Shown here: in pieces, positions 44,400-53,176 of the stretch
Position numbering within the stretch: the first letter of the stretch is position 1
Layout of the letters: the number at the start of each line of letters is the position of its first letter
DNA from: Larkinella punicea
GTDB lineage: Bacteria > Bacteroidota > Bacteroidia > Cytophagales > Spirosomataceae
DNA: 64,000 nucleotides
Assembly (NCBI RefSeq): GCF_003334855.1
Contig: NZ_QOWE01000005.1
Location: 124,001 to 188,000 of the forward strand
Reading direction: 5' to 3'
The notes under the pieces: model-generated
Told to the model about the DNA's origin: nothing
Databases searched by the model: none
The model's input: the letters and a program-made list of their open reading frames with translations, nothing else
Program-made: the position numbers and the translations under genes

Positions 44400-44428
44400 A
44401 CCTGTCAGGTTTTTGAAACCTGACAGGT
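44400..44428. repeat. Second short perfect hairpin in the same gap
   Basis: Arms ACCTGTCAGGTTT and AAACCTGACAGGT of 13 bp, loop TTG. Similar ACCTGTCAGG hairpins are common intergenic repeats in Bacteroidota. It may be a terminator for the 44443 gene. Confidence 0.6.
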
Positions 44429-44442
44429 CTGACAATAAACCA

Positions 44443-44817
44443 TCAAACCTGCGGAGGCTGGAACAACGAATCCTGTGGGGAGGAATACGATCCCGGCAGA
44501 TAAGCCGGCAAAACCGTCGTCTGAGCAATGACAACCGGCTGAAATAAAAACGGCAAATTCGACTGATAGAATAATTGAAAATCAGGCGTTTTCTGCACCT
44601 GTTCCGTGGTTGCTTTATCCTGCTGCTCCTGTTGAGCGGTCAGTTTTTTGGCGAGAAAACATTGTCCGTCGCAATGCAGCTCCGGTTTGGCGCGGTTTTC
44701 GCACAGGACTTTTGCAATATAATCCCTATTGGCATGGTAATACGCAATGGTCCCCCACTGACTGAACAGAGGCAGCAGGGTCGCAATGAGCAGGATGTAA
44801 GCCAGTGCAGCGCGCAT
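44443..44817 (-). CDS. Small cysteine-rich secreted protein, paralogue 2
   Basis: A 124-aa paralogue of 39532: N-terminal helix MRAALAYILLIATLLPLFSQW, then VLCENRAKPELHCDGQCFLAKKLTAQQEQQDKATTEQ, with the same three cysteines and one histidine. It is the first gene of the minus-strand metal cluster. The doubled occurrence beside TonB receptor and MbnP genes supports a shared metal-linked role. Confidence 0.75.
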   Translation of the reverse strand: MRAALAYILLIATLLPLFSQWGTIAYYHANRDYIAKVLCENRAKPELHCDGQCFLAKKLTAQQEQQDKATTEQVQKTPDFQLFYQSNLPFLFQPVVIAQTTVLPAYLPGSYSSPQDSLFQPPQV

Positions 44818-44949
44818 ACGATTTTAAAATCCGCACAATAGTACAAAAAAATGTTGAATCCACCCCGAGGTTACCTATTGACTAAATTGATACTATTTTG
44901 TTAATTCGCAAAGCCACCCGTAGATTCTATCGTAACTGTTTTAACCGAA

Positions 44950-46146
44950 ATGAGATTATTGTGCAATGCACTTGTTTTTAGTGTATTTTATTTCTTCTTG
45001 CTCCCTGGTTATTCGCAGTTGGCACCTGTTGAGACCAGCGGGGATGCATTGGCGCATGTTTCTTCTTCTCCCGCCACGGCGTGGGGAAACCGGCAGCGGA
45101 TATCGGTGGTGGTGGGCATGGAACAACAGCTTTTCCCTTCCTATCTGCTGGCGCGCGCGGCTCTGTCCGAAAAGAGTAAAAATTATCGATTAGGCGATGG
45201 CGACGGGAACGTGGCGGTTTCTTTTCACAATCCCGGCCTGAACACCTCGGTTCGGGTGGAAGTCGGCGCAACGCCCTTTAGTGAAGCGGCTGTTTATGAG
45301 GGCATTTTGCAGGAGCCCGATAAAAACTACGAAATAACGCCCCGCATTCCCTGGAATTTTGAAAAACTGCGCGGTTTGCTGCAACCCACCCCGGTTAATT
45401 TCACAGTCACAACCTACATCAACAACGAAAAAGTCGGCCATCGGACGGTGGTGGCCACGATGCGTTCCGTCAACGACTGCCCGTATTATTGGGAAGACGA
45501 CGAAACCGGTACGGGCGACCTGGATTTGAATTACATGTATGTGGCCTACATCAACGAAGATGATCCGGTTGTGGACGAAGTCTTGAGTCAGGCATTGCAA
45601 ACCGACATTGTGGATGGCTTCGATGGCTACCAGACCGGCGACAAAAAGCGGGTTGACGATCAGGTTTTTTCCATCTGGTATGCGCTCCAGAAACGGGGTA
45701 TTCGCTACAGTTCGATCTCCACCAATTCAAGTACCGGCATTTCGCAAAACCTCTACAGCCAGCGCATTCGGACGATCGACCAGACCTGGAACAACCGGCA
45801 GGCCAACTGCGTCGATGGCATGGTGTTGATGGCGTCGGTGCTGCGCTCCATTCACATCGACCCGGTTCTGGTGTTGCTGGCCGACCACTGCGTGCTGGGT
45901 TACTACCGCGACGCCGAACACAAGGACCTGGCCTGTCTGGAAACCTCGATGATAGGCGATGTCGATTTACGGAAAATCATGTCAGTCCGCCGTCGGAAAG
46001 CCTCCCGAAAACTCTTCACCGAAGCCCGTCAACGCGCCCAGCGGCATTACCGTTCCTCCAAAGACTCGTTCGACAAAGACCCCCGCTACCGGTTTATCGT
46101 CGTCGCCGACGTTCGGAAATCGGGAATCCGGCCAATTGGGCGGTAA
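44950..46146 (+). CDS. Secreted transglutaminase-like protein
   Basis: A 398-aa secreted protein (signal peptide ending LPGYSQ). The C-terminal part has a transglutaminase-like core: QTWNNRQANCVDGMVLMASVLR with Cys287, and ADHCVLGYYRD with His313 and a following Asp, a Cys-His-Asp order. The N-terminal half is beta-rich and unassigned. Bacterial proteins of this class are mostly cysteine proteases or peptide ligases. The gene stands alone on the plus strand beside a minus-strand cluster. Confidence 0.7.
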   Translation: MRLLCNALVFSVFYFFLLPGYSQLAPVETSGDALAHVSSSPATAWGNRQRISVVVGMEQQLFPSYLLARAALSEKSKNYRLGDGDGNVAVSFHNPGLNTSVRVEVGATPFSEAAVYEGILQEPDKNYEITPRIPWNFEKLRGLLQPTPVNFTVTTYINNEKVGHRTVVATMRSVNDCPYYWEDDETGTGDLDLNYMYVAYINEDDPVVDEVLSQALQTDIVDGFDGYQTGDKKRVDDQVFSIWYALQKRGIRYSSISTNSSTGISQNLYSQRIRTIDQTWNNRQANCVDGMVLMASVLRSIHIDPVLVLLADHCVLGYYRDAEHKDLACLETSMIGDVDLRKIMSVRRRKASRKLFTEARQRAQRHYRSSKDSFDKDPRYRFIVVADVRKSGIRPIGR

Positions 46147-46250
46147 CGTCAGCTATGAATAAACCTCTTCAGTAACGGCTAGCAGTTCTTTTAGTAATGG
46201 GTCAGCTTGGCTTTGCATAATAGTTTAGTCAATCTTATGATCATTTAACT

Positions 46251-46673
46251 CTAAGCCCACTGTTTGATTTCTGTTATTAGATAATCCATCAACTCTAAAA
46301 AAGAACGCCTTGCAAAATTATAATTGAGCCGACGATAGCTAATTATTTGGGCGTCACTAACAAGTGCTTGCTCTTTGACTCTTTCTAGCTGGCTAACAAG
46401 TACCTCTATATCAAGATATTTTACTACCTCAACAATCTCCTCCGGCCAAAGTACAAAAGCATTGATTCCACAGCAGCCAGCTACACACGCTATTTCTGTC
46501 TTATTCCAGAATTCACTCAAAGGATCTCTAACATTGCTATATTTAAAAGTAATATCACTAGAGAATGGGCCCAAACGTTCATTTATTTCCAGTATAGAAT
46601 CGGTGTCATAGTTAAAATCAAGCAGGATTATTTCTTTTTCCGGTCCTACTGAGATAGTATCTAAAGTGGCCAT
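46251..46673 (-). CDS. Hypothetical protein (DUF6331-like)
   Basis: A 140-aa soluble protein containing a CVAGCCG motif near residue 65 followed by an acidic and then basic helical region. The cysteine motif and length recall DUF6331, but I cannot confirm it. AT-rich codon use compared with the genes at either side; it lies next to an insertion sequence, in an accessory patch. Confidence 0.55.
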   Translation of the reverse strand: MATLDTISVGPEKEIILLDFNYDTDSILEINERLGPFSSDITFKYSNVRDPLSEFWNKTEIACVAGCCGINAFVLWPEEIVEVVKYLDIEVLVSQLERVKEQALVSDAQIISYRRLNYNFARRSFLELMDYLITEIKQWA

Positions 46674-46852
46674 TTTAGTTGTATGCTATTGTACAAGTAA
46701 ATATGTTTTCCTTTCACCGATAAATGAATCCGTTTATCTTCCCGAAAAACCTAATGTTATACTATATATACAGGTCTATGATTTTCAGTTACCCATCGCT
46801 ACGGTGCGGTTCTACATCAGGAATGCCGCGTTTATTGTCAACTTATACTAAT

Positions 46853-47507
46853 TCATATTTGAGATAGCGTATTTTTCAGGTATGGAAAACAAGTCAGTGA
46901 AACGATTTTTCCATCCTGCTCGAAAAGCTGTTCAACAATAATTTGAATGCGCTCCTGGGCTTGCTGTAAGGAATCAAACACTCGATTTTTCAACTGTTTG
47001 CGAACTTCCTTGAAAAAGCGTTCGACCGGGTTTAGCCGCGGTGGCGGACCACTCGGGACAGGCTGCAGGTAATCGCTCGAACACCAGTTTCTCCTTATCA
47101 AACAATTCGGGTTTGTGAGCCGTAGCTCCATCGGCGATAAAGAGCGTTTTTTGACCTACACATGCTTGCACTTTAGCGATAAACCAGGCGAATGATGCGC
47201 TGTTCAATTGCGGTAAAAAAGCCGCAAAACCTTCCCCACTGAAGGGGCAAAGGGTCAGATAAAGATAGGTGTTTTCGTACCCAATGCGTACTGGAGCCTT
47301 TGGGCGATAGCCCATCGGAGTCCATTTGTGACCCAGTTCGGTGCGGGTTCCCGCCCGCAGTTCATCATGAAACAAAATGGCTTCGTCTCTATAATCAGCC
47401 CGTAGTTGGCTAAACTTTTTTAAAAAATTCAAGGGCTCCGGGTTCTTGGCGGACATTGACAGGACGACCGATTTTTCGTTTGATTTTGAGTCGTTTACAC
47501 AAATCAC
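46853..47507 (-). pseudogene. IS630 transposase, C-terminal catalytic part with a frameshift
   Basis: Contains the DDE catalytic residues: Asp in ILFHDELR and in FIADGATAH, Glu in RLNPVERFFKEV. The first stretch (to about 47045) ends after AACPEWS; the following PPRLNPVERFFKEVRKQLKNRVF lies in another frame, so one base is lost near 47045. It joins the upstream half by frameshifting at an A6 tract near 47417. As read, the element is unlikely to be active. Confidence 0.75.
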
Positions 47508-47883
47508 TCACTCCGCCGATGGTGTAGGATACCCCTAAACTGCCCGCTAAATACGCTTGAATATCGGCCAGCGTTTGAGCCTGGTTGTCTACCAGAAATT
47601 GGCGTAATCGACTTATTTGCACGCTACTGAGCTTGCCCCAACCTCGGCGGGAAGGCCCAATCATCAAAGCTTCAAAACCACCTTGCTGGTAGGTTTGCCA
47701 GAGTCGTTGCGAATGGCGTTGGCACAGGCCAATGACGGCTCCGGCAGCGGCTTGCGAATTGCACTCGCCTGATTTCAGTAAGCGTAAAAATCGGGCTCGA
47801 TCCCTATTCAAAGCATTACCCCGCCGTTTTTCGGCATCAAGCAGGAAATCAACCTCTTCTTTTATTTTGTCGGTATATTTCAT
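47410..47883 (-). CDS. IS630 transposase, N-terminal HTH part (orfA)
   Basis: A 157-aa DNA-binding half with LLKSGECNSQAAAGAVIGLCQRHSQRLWQTYQQGG and the winged-helix region SVQISRLRQFLVDNQAQTLADIQAYL. It ends EFFKKV at a TTTTTTAAAAAAG slippery tract (about 47415-47427), from which the catalytic frame continues as NFLKKFSQLRADYRDEAILFHDE. Many IS630 elements express a fusion through such slippage, so the split at this point may be normal. Confidence 0.8.
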   Translation of the reverse strand: MKYTDKIKEEVDFLLDAEKRRGNALNRDRARFLRLLKSGECNSQAAAGAVIGLCQRHSQRLWQTYQQGGFEALMIGPSRRGWGKLSSVQISRLRQFLVDNQAQTLADIQAYLAGSLGVSYTIGGVSDLCKRLKIKRKIGRPVNVRQEPGALEFFKKV

Positions 47884-48080
47884 AGCCTAAATATACGCTA
47901 CATCTATTCTGAATTAGTATTAAGTGCTCACATTGTAATTCCTTCAACAGGCTTTATGAAGTAAACCCTACTCTTATTCGATTACTTATTCCTTACAATA
48001 GTAGTCTTAAAACCACTATCATACTTTAAAAACGAAGCCAGACTTTTACTAATTATCTGTTCATTATCATCATAGAAAAC

Positions 48081-48362
48081 TCACTTTTTTAAGTATTTAA
48101 AATGAGTTAATAGTTGAGCAATAGTACCCCATAATATTGCATTTGATAACAAGCAGACCAAAACGCCTGCGACGGATTCGGGCCAGGGCAGCCCAACTAA
48201 AGGAAAAACAATATGCCACAACACTTTTTGCCAAAGAGCGGTTTCACTAGCCAAAACACCAAACAGTAGCCAGAAAGGAAATAGAGCAGCACACAAAACC
48301 AGGTAACAAATAGTATTTAGAGTCACTCCTCCGAGTTGCTTTTGCCAAGTGCGATTAAGCAT
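48081..48362 (-). CDS. Small membrane protein (93 aa)
   Basis: Three predicted helices: residues about 14-38, 45-60 and 64-85; basic ends (MLNRTWQKQ, HFKYLKK). No recognised family. AT-rich like its neighbours. The PLVGLPWPESVAG region could be a re-entrant loop. It lies 42 bp downstream of the 48405-48836 gene and could share its transcript. Confidence 0.55.
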   Translation of the reverse strand: MLNRTWQKQLGGVTLNTICYLVLCAALFPFWLLFGVLASETALWQKVLWHIVFPLVGLPWPESVAGVLVCLLSNAILWGTIAQLLTHFKYLKK

Positions 48363-48404
48363 ATATTTTTTCTTGAATCAGTGTACATCATGAGATATAA
48401 AGCC

Positions 48405-48836
48405 TTATCTGGCCTCAATATCCCGGGTATCTCCAGGCAAAATTGATTTCCGAAGGATGCTGTTTAGTGGCATTCCTTGTTGAGTTTGCACGATCAACCG
48501 CTTTATTTCGGAACGGTTGATGCCGGGCCACAGTACATAAAAACCACTACCGATATCCTCTTCTAACCCTAATCTATTTTTGTCCTTAAAATACCACATG
48601 GCTTCGCGTTTATACGCGCCGTTTTCAAGGTACGAATACTCTATTTTATACATATCTGTAGTGATCCAGTAATACCAGAAATGTAAATGCTCTAATGCTT
48701 TTGCATGAGCACCAGCCCTGCTTGGGAATCCGCCAACAGAATGATAGCCAAACTGACTGCATTGCCAAACAAGCAGTACAAGCGGCAAGAATATCACGAA
48801 GAAACGCATCAACTTTGTTTTAAAAGCAGCAATCAT
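48405..48836 (-). CDS. Hypothetical membrane-anchored protein (143 aa)
   Basis: One N-terminal helix (about 10-26, FFVIFLPLVLLVW) and a mixed soluble domain with EHLHFWYYWITTDMYKIEYSYLENGAYKREAMWYF. No family recognised. Located in the AT-rich accessory patch next to the IS630 element. Upstream 48837-49031 holds no gene. Confidence 0.55.
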   Translation of the reverse strand: MIAAFKTKLMRFFVIFLPLVLLVWQCSQFGYHSVGGFPSRAGAHAKALEHLHFWYYWITTDMYKIEYSYLENGAYKREAMWYFKDKNRLGLEEDIGSGFYVLWPGINRSEIKRLIVQTQQGMPLNSILRKSILPGDTRDIEAR

Positions 48837-49031
48837 GTGGCATCGTTATCAAATACCTCACCCAGAACCGACCAAAACCGCCGTTTCCCGAAAACCGTAT
48901 GCGGGATGCCAATTGAAGAATACTACTTCCTCTTACCAGTCAAGAAAGGAAAAAATATTGTAAAAATTTTCGGTGGCTAACGCACAAAAAGCACGCGCCA
49001 GCCACCGAAAACCGTATACCATAAACCGCAC

Positions 49032-51119
49032 TTACTGCACCACAAACTCCTTGTCATCCAGCCCGGTATTCACCACCAGCGACTGGGTTTCCATTTTCAT
49101 CGTCATGGGGCCCAGATTCTGGGTCAGGGTGTGCGGGAACTTCACGCCGTTCACCTCTTTGTAATTACTCAGGCCAGTATTGATGGCCATTTCACCCTGC
49201 GGAGTCTGCTCAATGGCCGTGTGCTGCACTTTCAGGCCGGTTTCGGTATCATAAAATTCCGAAATGGTCTTTTTGCCCAGCGTCACGTCAATTTTGAAGG
49301 CGTCTTTTCCATTCACTTTTTCCGTGCCGACAAGGGTGGTTTTGGCTCCCAGCGTCGGATACAGCAATTCAGCGAAAGAAGCATTCTTCAGAATTTCCAT
49401 CTTGGCTTCTTCGTCCGTCACGTTTTTCGACTGACCAGCGCCTTCCATTTTCACTTTCGTGCCATCGGAAGTCACTTTCTGCACCACCTGCCCCTGTGCC
49501 GTTACGGCCAGCGAAAACTTGTTCAGCCCTTTCTGCTTGCTTTCAATGTCTATTTTCGTGCCCTGAATCTCGGTCGTCAGCTTTTGGGTGACATCCTTAA
49601 TTTTCGCAATGGCGTCTTTCCCGCCGATCGCAGTCACGTATTTTTCGATCACCTGATCCGCCGTCACACCCACCGGCGTGGTCGTCAGTTTGCCGGGAGC
49701 GGGCGCTTCCACTTTCGTGCCGTTGACATCGTAATAAACAATGTCGCCAAACCGTCTCAATTTGTCGGCCACTTCGGCGGCTTTCCCCACCACCACAATA
49801 TAAGCGTGTTCCGGATCGATCAGCTTGGCGGCTGAAGCTTCAACCTGGTCTTCCGTGACGGCATCGACGTTTTTCAGGTAATTGGCAAAAAAGTCTTCCG
49901 GCAAATTATAGCGAGCAGTATTGATCGCAAAATTGGCAATCGTCTCGGGGTCTTCCAGCGTGAAAATGAAATTCCCGGCAAACGTGTTTTTCGTACTTTT
50001 CAGTTCTTCAGCCGTCGGTTTCGAACTCCGGATCGCTTTCAGTTCCGTCATAAATTCCGCTACGGCACTGTCTGTCACCGCATTCCGCACATTGGCGTTG
50101 GCCCGGAAACGGCCCACCAGCCGGTCGCTCGTCAGCGACGAATACGCGCCGTAGGTATAACCGTGTTTTTCGCGCAGGTTGTTATACAAACGGGCGTTGC
50201 CACCGCCACCGCCCAGGATGTCGTTGGTCAGGCTGGCCTGAATCGACTCGGGCGTATACGGTTTCAGCACAACCGGATGCGTGATATATACCACCGACTG
50301 CACTGAACTCGGCCGGTCGATGAGCGCAATGGTCGTTTTGGCGGGCGGTTTTGGCGTGTCATAATTCGGTTTCGGAACCTCGCCCGGCTGCCATTTGCCA
50401 AAGTATTTCTCCACCATCGGGCGCGCTTCTTCGGGGGTAATGTCGCCTACCACGGCCAGATACCCGATGTTGGGCCGGTAATAGGTTTCGTAGAATTTAC
50501 GGCAATCGTCGAGCGTAATCCGGTCGACGGTTTCTTCCGAATCCGGCTCGCCATACGGGTGGTCTTTGCCGTAAACCAGCATGCTGCTCACCCGCGTGGC
50601 AATGGCCGCCGGATTGTCTTTCTGCGACGCCAGCCCGGATTTGGTCTGCTTTTTCAGCTTGTCCAGTTCTTCCTGCGTAAACTTCGGGTTCAGCACCACG
50701 TCCGACATCACTTCCAGCATTTTGGGCGTGTGCTTTTTCAGCGACATCGCATAAACGCCGGTTGGTGAGGTGTTCAGACTACCGCCGATGAAATCAACCG
50801 CTTCGTCAATCTGGTCTTTCGTGCGGGTTTTGGTCCCCGTTTTGATCAACTGGCTCGCAATGCTGACGTAGCCCGCCTTGTCGCCTTCGCGGATAGGCAG
50901 GTAGTCGAACAGCAGACTGAAACCGACGCGCGGCAGTTTATTATTTTGTACCACGAACACTTTCAGGCCGTTGGCGAGCGTAAACGACACGGGTTTGCCC
51001 ACTTTAATGACCGGTGCCGGGGCATCGGCAGGCAGTTTTGACCGGTCAAGCGTTTGCGCCTGAACCGATAGACCAAGAGCCATCAAGCCCGCAGCCAGAA
51101 TATAGTTTGCTTTCATCAT
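49032..51119 (-). CDS. M16-family peptidase subunit without the catalytic motif, LolA-like C-terminus
   Basis: A 695-aa secreted protein (signal ending SVQAQ). Two M16 domains (about 40-240 and 245-460) end in a typical ITPEEARPMVEKYFGKW region, but the zinc motif HxxEH is replaced (GYVSIASQLIKTG), so this is the non-catalytic partner. The C-terminal about 200 residues form a LolA-like beta domain, from GVTADQVIEKYVTAIGGKDAIAKIKD. It probably pairs with the catalytic M16 protein 46 bp upstream, in a mitochondrial-processing-peptidase-like dimer. Confidence 0.85.
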   Translation of the reverse strand: MMKANYILAAGLMALGLSVQAQTLDRSKLPADAPAPVIKVGKPVSFTLANGLKVFVVQNNKLPRVGFSLLFDYLPIREGDKAGYVSIASQLIKTGTKTRTKDQIDEAVDFIGGSLNTSPTGVYAMSLKKHTPKMLEVMSDVVLNPKFTQEELDKLKKQTKSGLASQKDNPAAIATRVSSMLVYGKDHPYGEPDSEETVDRITLDDCRKFYETYYRPNIGYLAVVGDITPEEARPMVEKYFGKWQPGEVPKPNYDTPKPPAKTTIALIDRPSSVQSVVYITHPVVLKPYTPESIQASLTNDILGGGGGNARLYNNLREKHGYTYGAYSSLTSDRLVGRFRANANVRNAVTDSAVAEFMTELKAIRSSKPTAEELKSTKNTFAGNFIFTLEDPETIANFAINTARYNLPEDFFANYLKNVDAVTEDQVEASAAKLIDPEHAYIVVVGKAAEVADKLRRFGDIVYYDVNGTKVEAPAPGKLTTTPVGVTADQVIEKYVTAIGGKDAIAKIKDVTQKLTTEIQGTKIDIESKQKGLNKFSLAVTAQGQVVQKVTSDGTKVKMEGAGQSKNVTDEEAKMEILKNASFAELLYPTLGAKTTLVGTEKVNGKDAFKIDVTLGKKTISEFYDTETGLKVQHTAIEQTPQGEMAINTGLSNYKEVNGVKFPHTLTQNLGPMTMKMETQSLVVNTGLDDKEFVVQ

Positions 51120-51156
51120 TCGATATTCAAAATTCGATATTCAGTGTTCGATATTC
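51119..51156 (-). repeat. Three TTCGATATTC repeats in the M16 gene gap
   Basis: TTCGATATTC at 51119-51128, 51133-51142 and 51147-51156, a 14-bp period, between two M16 genes. The first copy runs into the start of the downstream gene. Origin by slippage or a protein-binding array is not distinguished. Confidence 0.7.
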
Positions 51157-51165
51157 CTTATTTGC

Positions 51166-52599
51166 TTATTCCCCCTTGCCCTCTTTTTTAGGCTCCATCG
51201 CCTTGGGCAGATAATACAACACCACGCGGTTTTCTTTCGTGAGGTATTTGTTGGCCACCCGGCGCAGGTCTTCCTTCGTCACTTTGTTATACCTTTCCAG
51301 TTCCGTGTTGATCAGGTTGGCATCACCCAGATACATTTTGTAGTTGGCCAGGCTTTCGGCAATACCGGCTACACCCGCGTTCTGGTTTACGAAATTGGTT
51401 TCAATCTGGTTTTTCACCTTCTGGAATTCGGCATCGGTAACCAGGGTTTTCTTCAATTTTTCGATCTCGGCGTTCATCCCCGCTTCCAGGTCTTCGGCTT
51501 TGACGCCCATGTTGGCAATCCCGATGGAAATAAACAAACCAGGATCTTCGGTGGAGAGGGGAAACACCCCAGTTTGAACGGCTTTCTGCTGTTTGTCAAC
51601 GAGTTCCTTGTTCATCCGGGAGCTTTCACCGGCTGCGAGCAGCGTTTGCAACACATCCAGCGCGTAATAATCCGGATCACCCTGGGCGGGCATGTGATAG
51701 GCCTGGAAGACGCCCGGCAGCGAGACGTTGTCGTATACGATGTCGCGCACCTCGGCTTTTTGAACCGGCTCTTTTACAGTCGGGCGATACGGTGTTTTCG
51801 TTCCTTTCGGAATTTCGGCGAAATATTTCTCAATCAGCTTTTTCGTATCCTCGGGATTGATGTCACCGGCGATGGACAGAATGGCATTGCCCGGAATATA
51901 AAATTCCTTGTAGAAATCCCGGAACTCATCGATTTTGGCCGCATTCAGGTCTTCCATCGAGCCGATGGGCGCCCATTTGTAGGGGTGAACTTTGAACGCA
52001 TGGCTCAAAACCTGCGGAAAGAACGTGCCGTACGGCTGGTTTTCATACCGTTGCCGCCGTTCTTCCTTCACCACTTCGCGCTGGGTTTCAACGCCTTTTT
52101 CGTCGACTTTGGCGTGCAAAAGCCGCTCCGATTCCATGTACAAGCCCAGTTCCAGTTTGTTGGATGGCAGGATTTCGTAATAGAACGTCCGGTCGGTGGA
52201 TGTGTTGGCGTTCAACTGCCCCCCGGCGCCTTTTACTATTTTCATGTATTCACCGCGCTTGATGTTATCGGAGCCTTCAAACATCAGGTGTTCGAAAAAG
52301 TGGGCAAACCCCGAGCGACCCGGTTGCTCGTTTTTCGAGCCGACGTGGTACATCATCGTGACGGCCACCAAGGGCGTTGTATTGTCCTGATGCAGAATCA
52401 CATGCAAGCCGTTTGGTAAATCGTATTCAGTAAATTTGATGCGTGCCGCCGACTCGGTCGATGGGGCTTTCGGAGCGGTCGAAACCGTGGCGGCCGGTTT
52501 GGGAGCAGGCCGTCCGGGAGTCGATTTCTTGGGCGTTTGCGCCACCGCCGACCAGAGCAGGCACTGGCTTAACGCAACGTAAAGCACGGTTTTTTTCAT
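51166..52599 (-). CDS. M16-family zinc metallopeptidase, catalytic subunit
   Basis: A 477-aa secreted protease with signal peptide ending AVAQ and a proline/alanine linker to residue 50. The inverted zinc motif HFFEH occupies 100-104; the distal Glu lies in the GVETQREVVKEERR region about 75 residues later. The second M16 domain (from about 230) follows. Substrate is likely peptides in the periplasm. It precedes the non-catalytic partner gene, and a TATATTTG box at 52654 is its candidate promoter. Confidence 0.9.
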   Translation of the reverse strand: MKKTVLYVALSQCLLWSAVAQTPKKSTPGRPAPKPAATVSTAPKAPSTESAARIKFTEYDLPNGLHVILHQDNTTPLVAVTMMYHVGSKNEQPGRSGFAHFFEHLMFEGSDNIKRGEYMKIVKGAGGQLNANTSTDRTFYYEILPSNKLELGLYMESERLLHAKVDEKGVETQREVVKEERRQRYENQPYGTFFPQVLSHAFKVHPYKWAPIGSMEDLNAAKIDEFRDFYKEFYIPGNAILSIAGDINPEDTKKLIEKYFAEIPKGTKTPYRPTVKEPVQKAEVRDIVYDNVSLPGVFQAYHMPAQGDPDYYALDVLQTLLAAGESSRMNKELVDKQQKAVQTGVFPLSTEDPGLFISIGIANMGVKAEDLEAGMNAEIEKLKKTLVTDAEFQKVKNQIETNFVNQNAGVAGIAESLANYKMYLGDANLINTELERYNKVTKEDLRRVANKYLTKENRVVLYYLPKAMEPKKEGKGE

Positions 52600-52653
52600 A
52601 GAGTAAGAACACTAAAATGTAGGTTATGACAACGCCGGGAATCCGGTCTTTCT

Positions 52654-52661
52654 CAAATATA
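52654..52661 (-). promoter_or_regulatory. Candidate -7 box of the M16 gene pair
   Basis: Minus strand TATATTTG, exact TAnnTTTG, 54 bp before the 52599 start. A GTTT about 22 bp upstream is only a weak -33 match. Confidence 0.4.
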
Positions 52662-52837
52662 CAATGTTTTTTTCGGAGGGAAACAGATCGGAAATAACCG
52701 GGTCGTAAAGTTTGTCAAAAGGTGAAAAAGGAATGGTGAGCGGTTTTATTTTGTTACCTGAACAACTTACCTTGGGTATTAGCAGACAACGGATGGGGCG
52801 TGGGAAAGCCCTTCTGCTCTCTTTTTAAAATTGCTCT

Positions 52838-53176
52838 ATGATTATCGTTCGCATACCGTTTTTGTGGGTCAGTGGCATGGCATTATTTCCGTTCGTATTG
52901 GTACGGACAAAACGCCCGGATGCGGTTTTGCTCCACCACGAACGCATACACCTCCGCCAGCAACTGGAACTGGGCATCCTCCCCTTCTATGTCTGGTATT
53001 TGCTGGAATACCTGATCCGGCGCTGGCAATACAACCATCATTATGATGCGTACCGCAACATCAGCTTCGAACGTGAAGCCTTTGATAATGAGCACAATCT
53101 GACGTACTGGAAAACGCGGAAGTGGTACGGTTTTCTGGCATATCGTACCGGCAACCCTTCGGGAGGTGCCGTTTAG
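52838..53176 (+). CDS. Hypothetical protein with an HExxH motif
   Basis: A 112-aa protein starting with a hydrophobic segment and containing LLHHERIHLRQQLELGILPFYVWYLLEYL, where HERIH matches the HExxH zinc-protease pattern. A second helix follows and then YDAYRNISFEREAFDNE, where a Glu could be a third ligand. It might be a small M48/M56-like membrane metallopeptidase. Unknown substrate. Its last 4 bp overlap the end of the convergent antiporter gene. Confidence 0.55.
   Translation: MIIVRIPFLWVSGMALFPFVLVRTKRPDAVLLHHERIHLRQQLELGILPFYVWYLLEYLIRRWQYNHHYDAYRNISFEREAFDNEHNLTYWKTRKWYGFLAYRTGNPSGGAV

Larger units (their letters stand above)
46848..47917 (-). mobile_element. IS630-family insertion sequence
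   Basis: About 1070 bp with terminal inverted repeats that begin CTAATTCA at both ends and share further matches (TAGCGTAT-type block some 10 bp inside). Flanking TA dinucleotides at 46846-46847 and 47918-47919 fit the TA target duplication of IS630/Tc1 elements. It carries one transposase split in three frames (see below). The insertion lies in non-coding DNA and does not visibly break a host gene. Confidence 0.85.

Noticed and set aside
47410-47883. orfA of the IS as an independent host regulator
   Set aside because: It lies inside terminal inverted repeats with a TA duplication and continues by slippage into a DDE transposase.
51119-51156. CRISPR-like short repeat array
   Set aside because: Repeats are 10 bp with 4-bp spacers and only three copies; no cas genes nearby.
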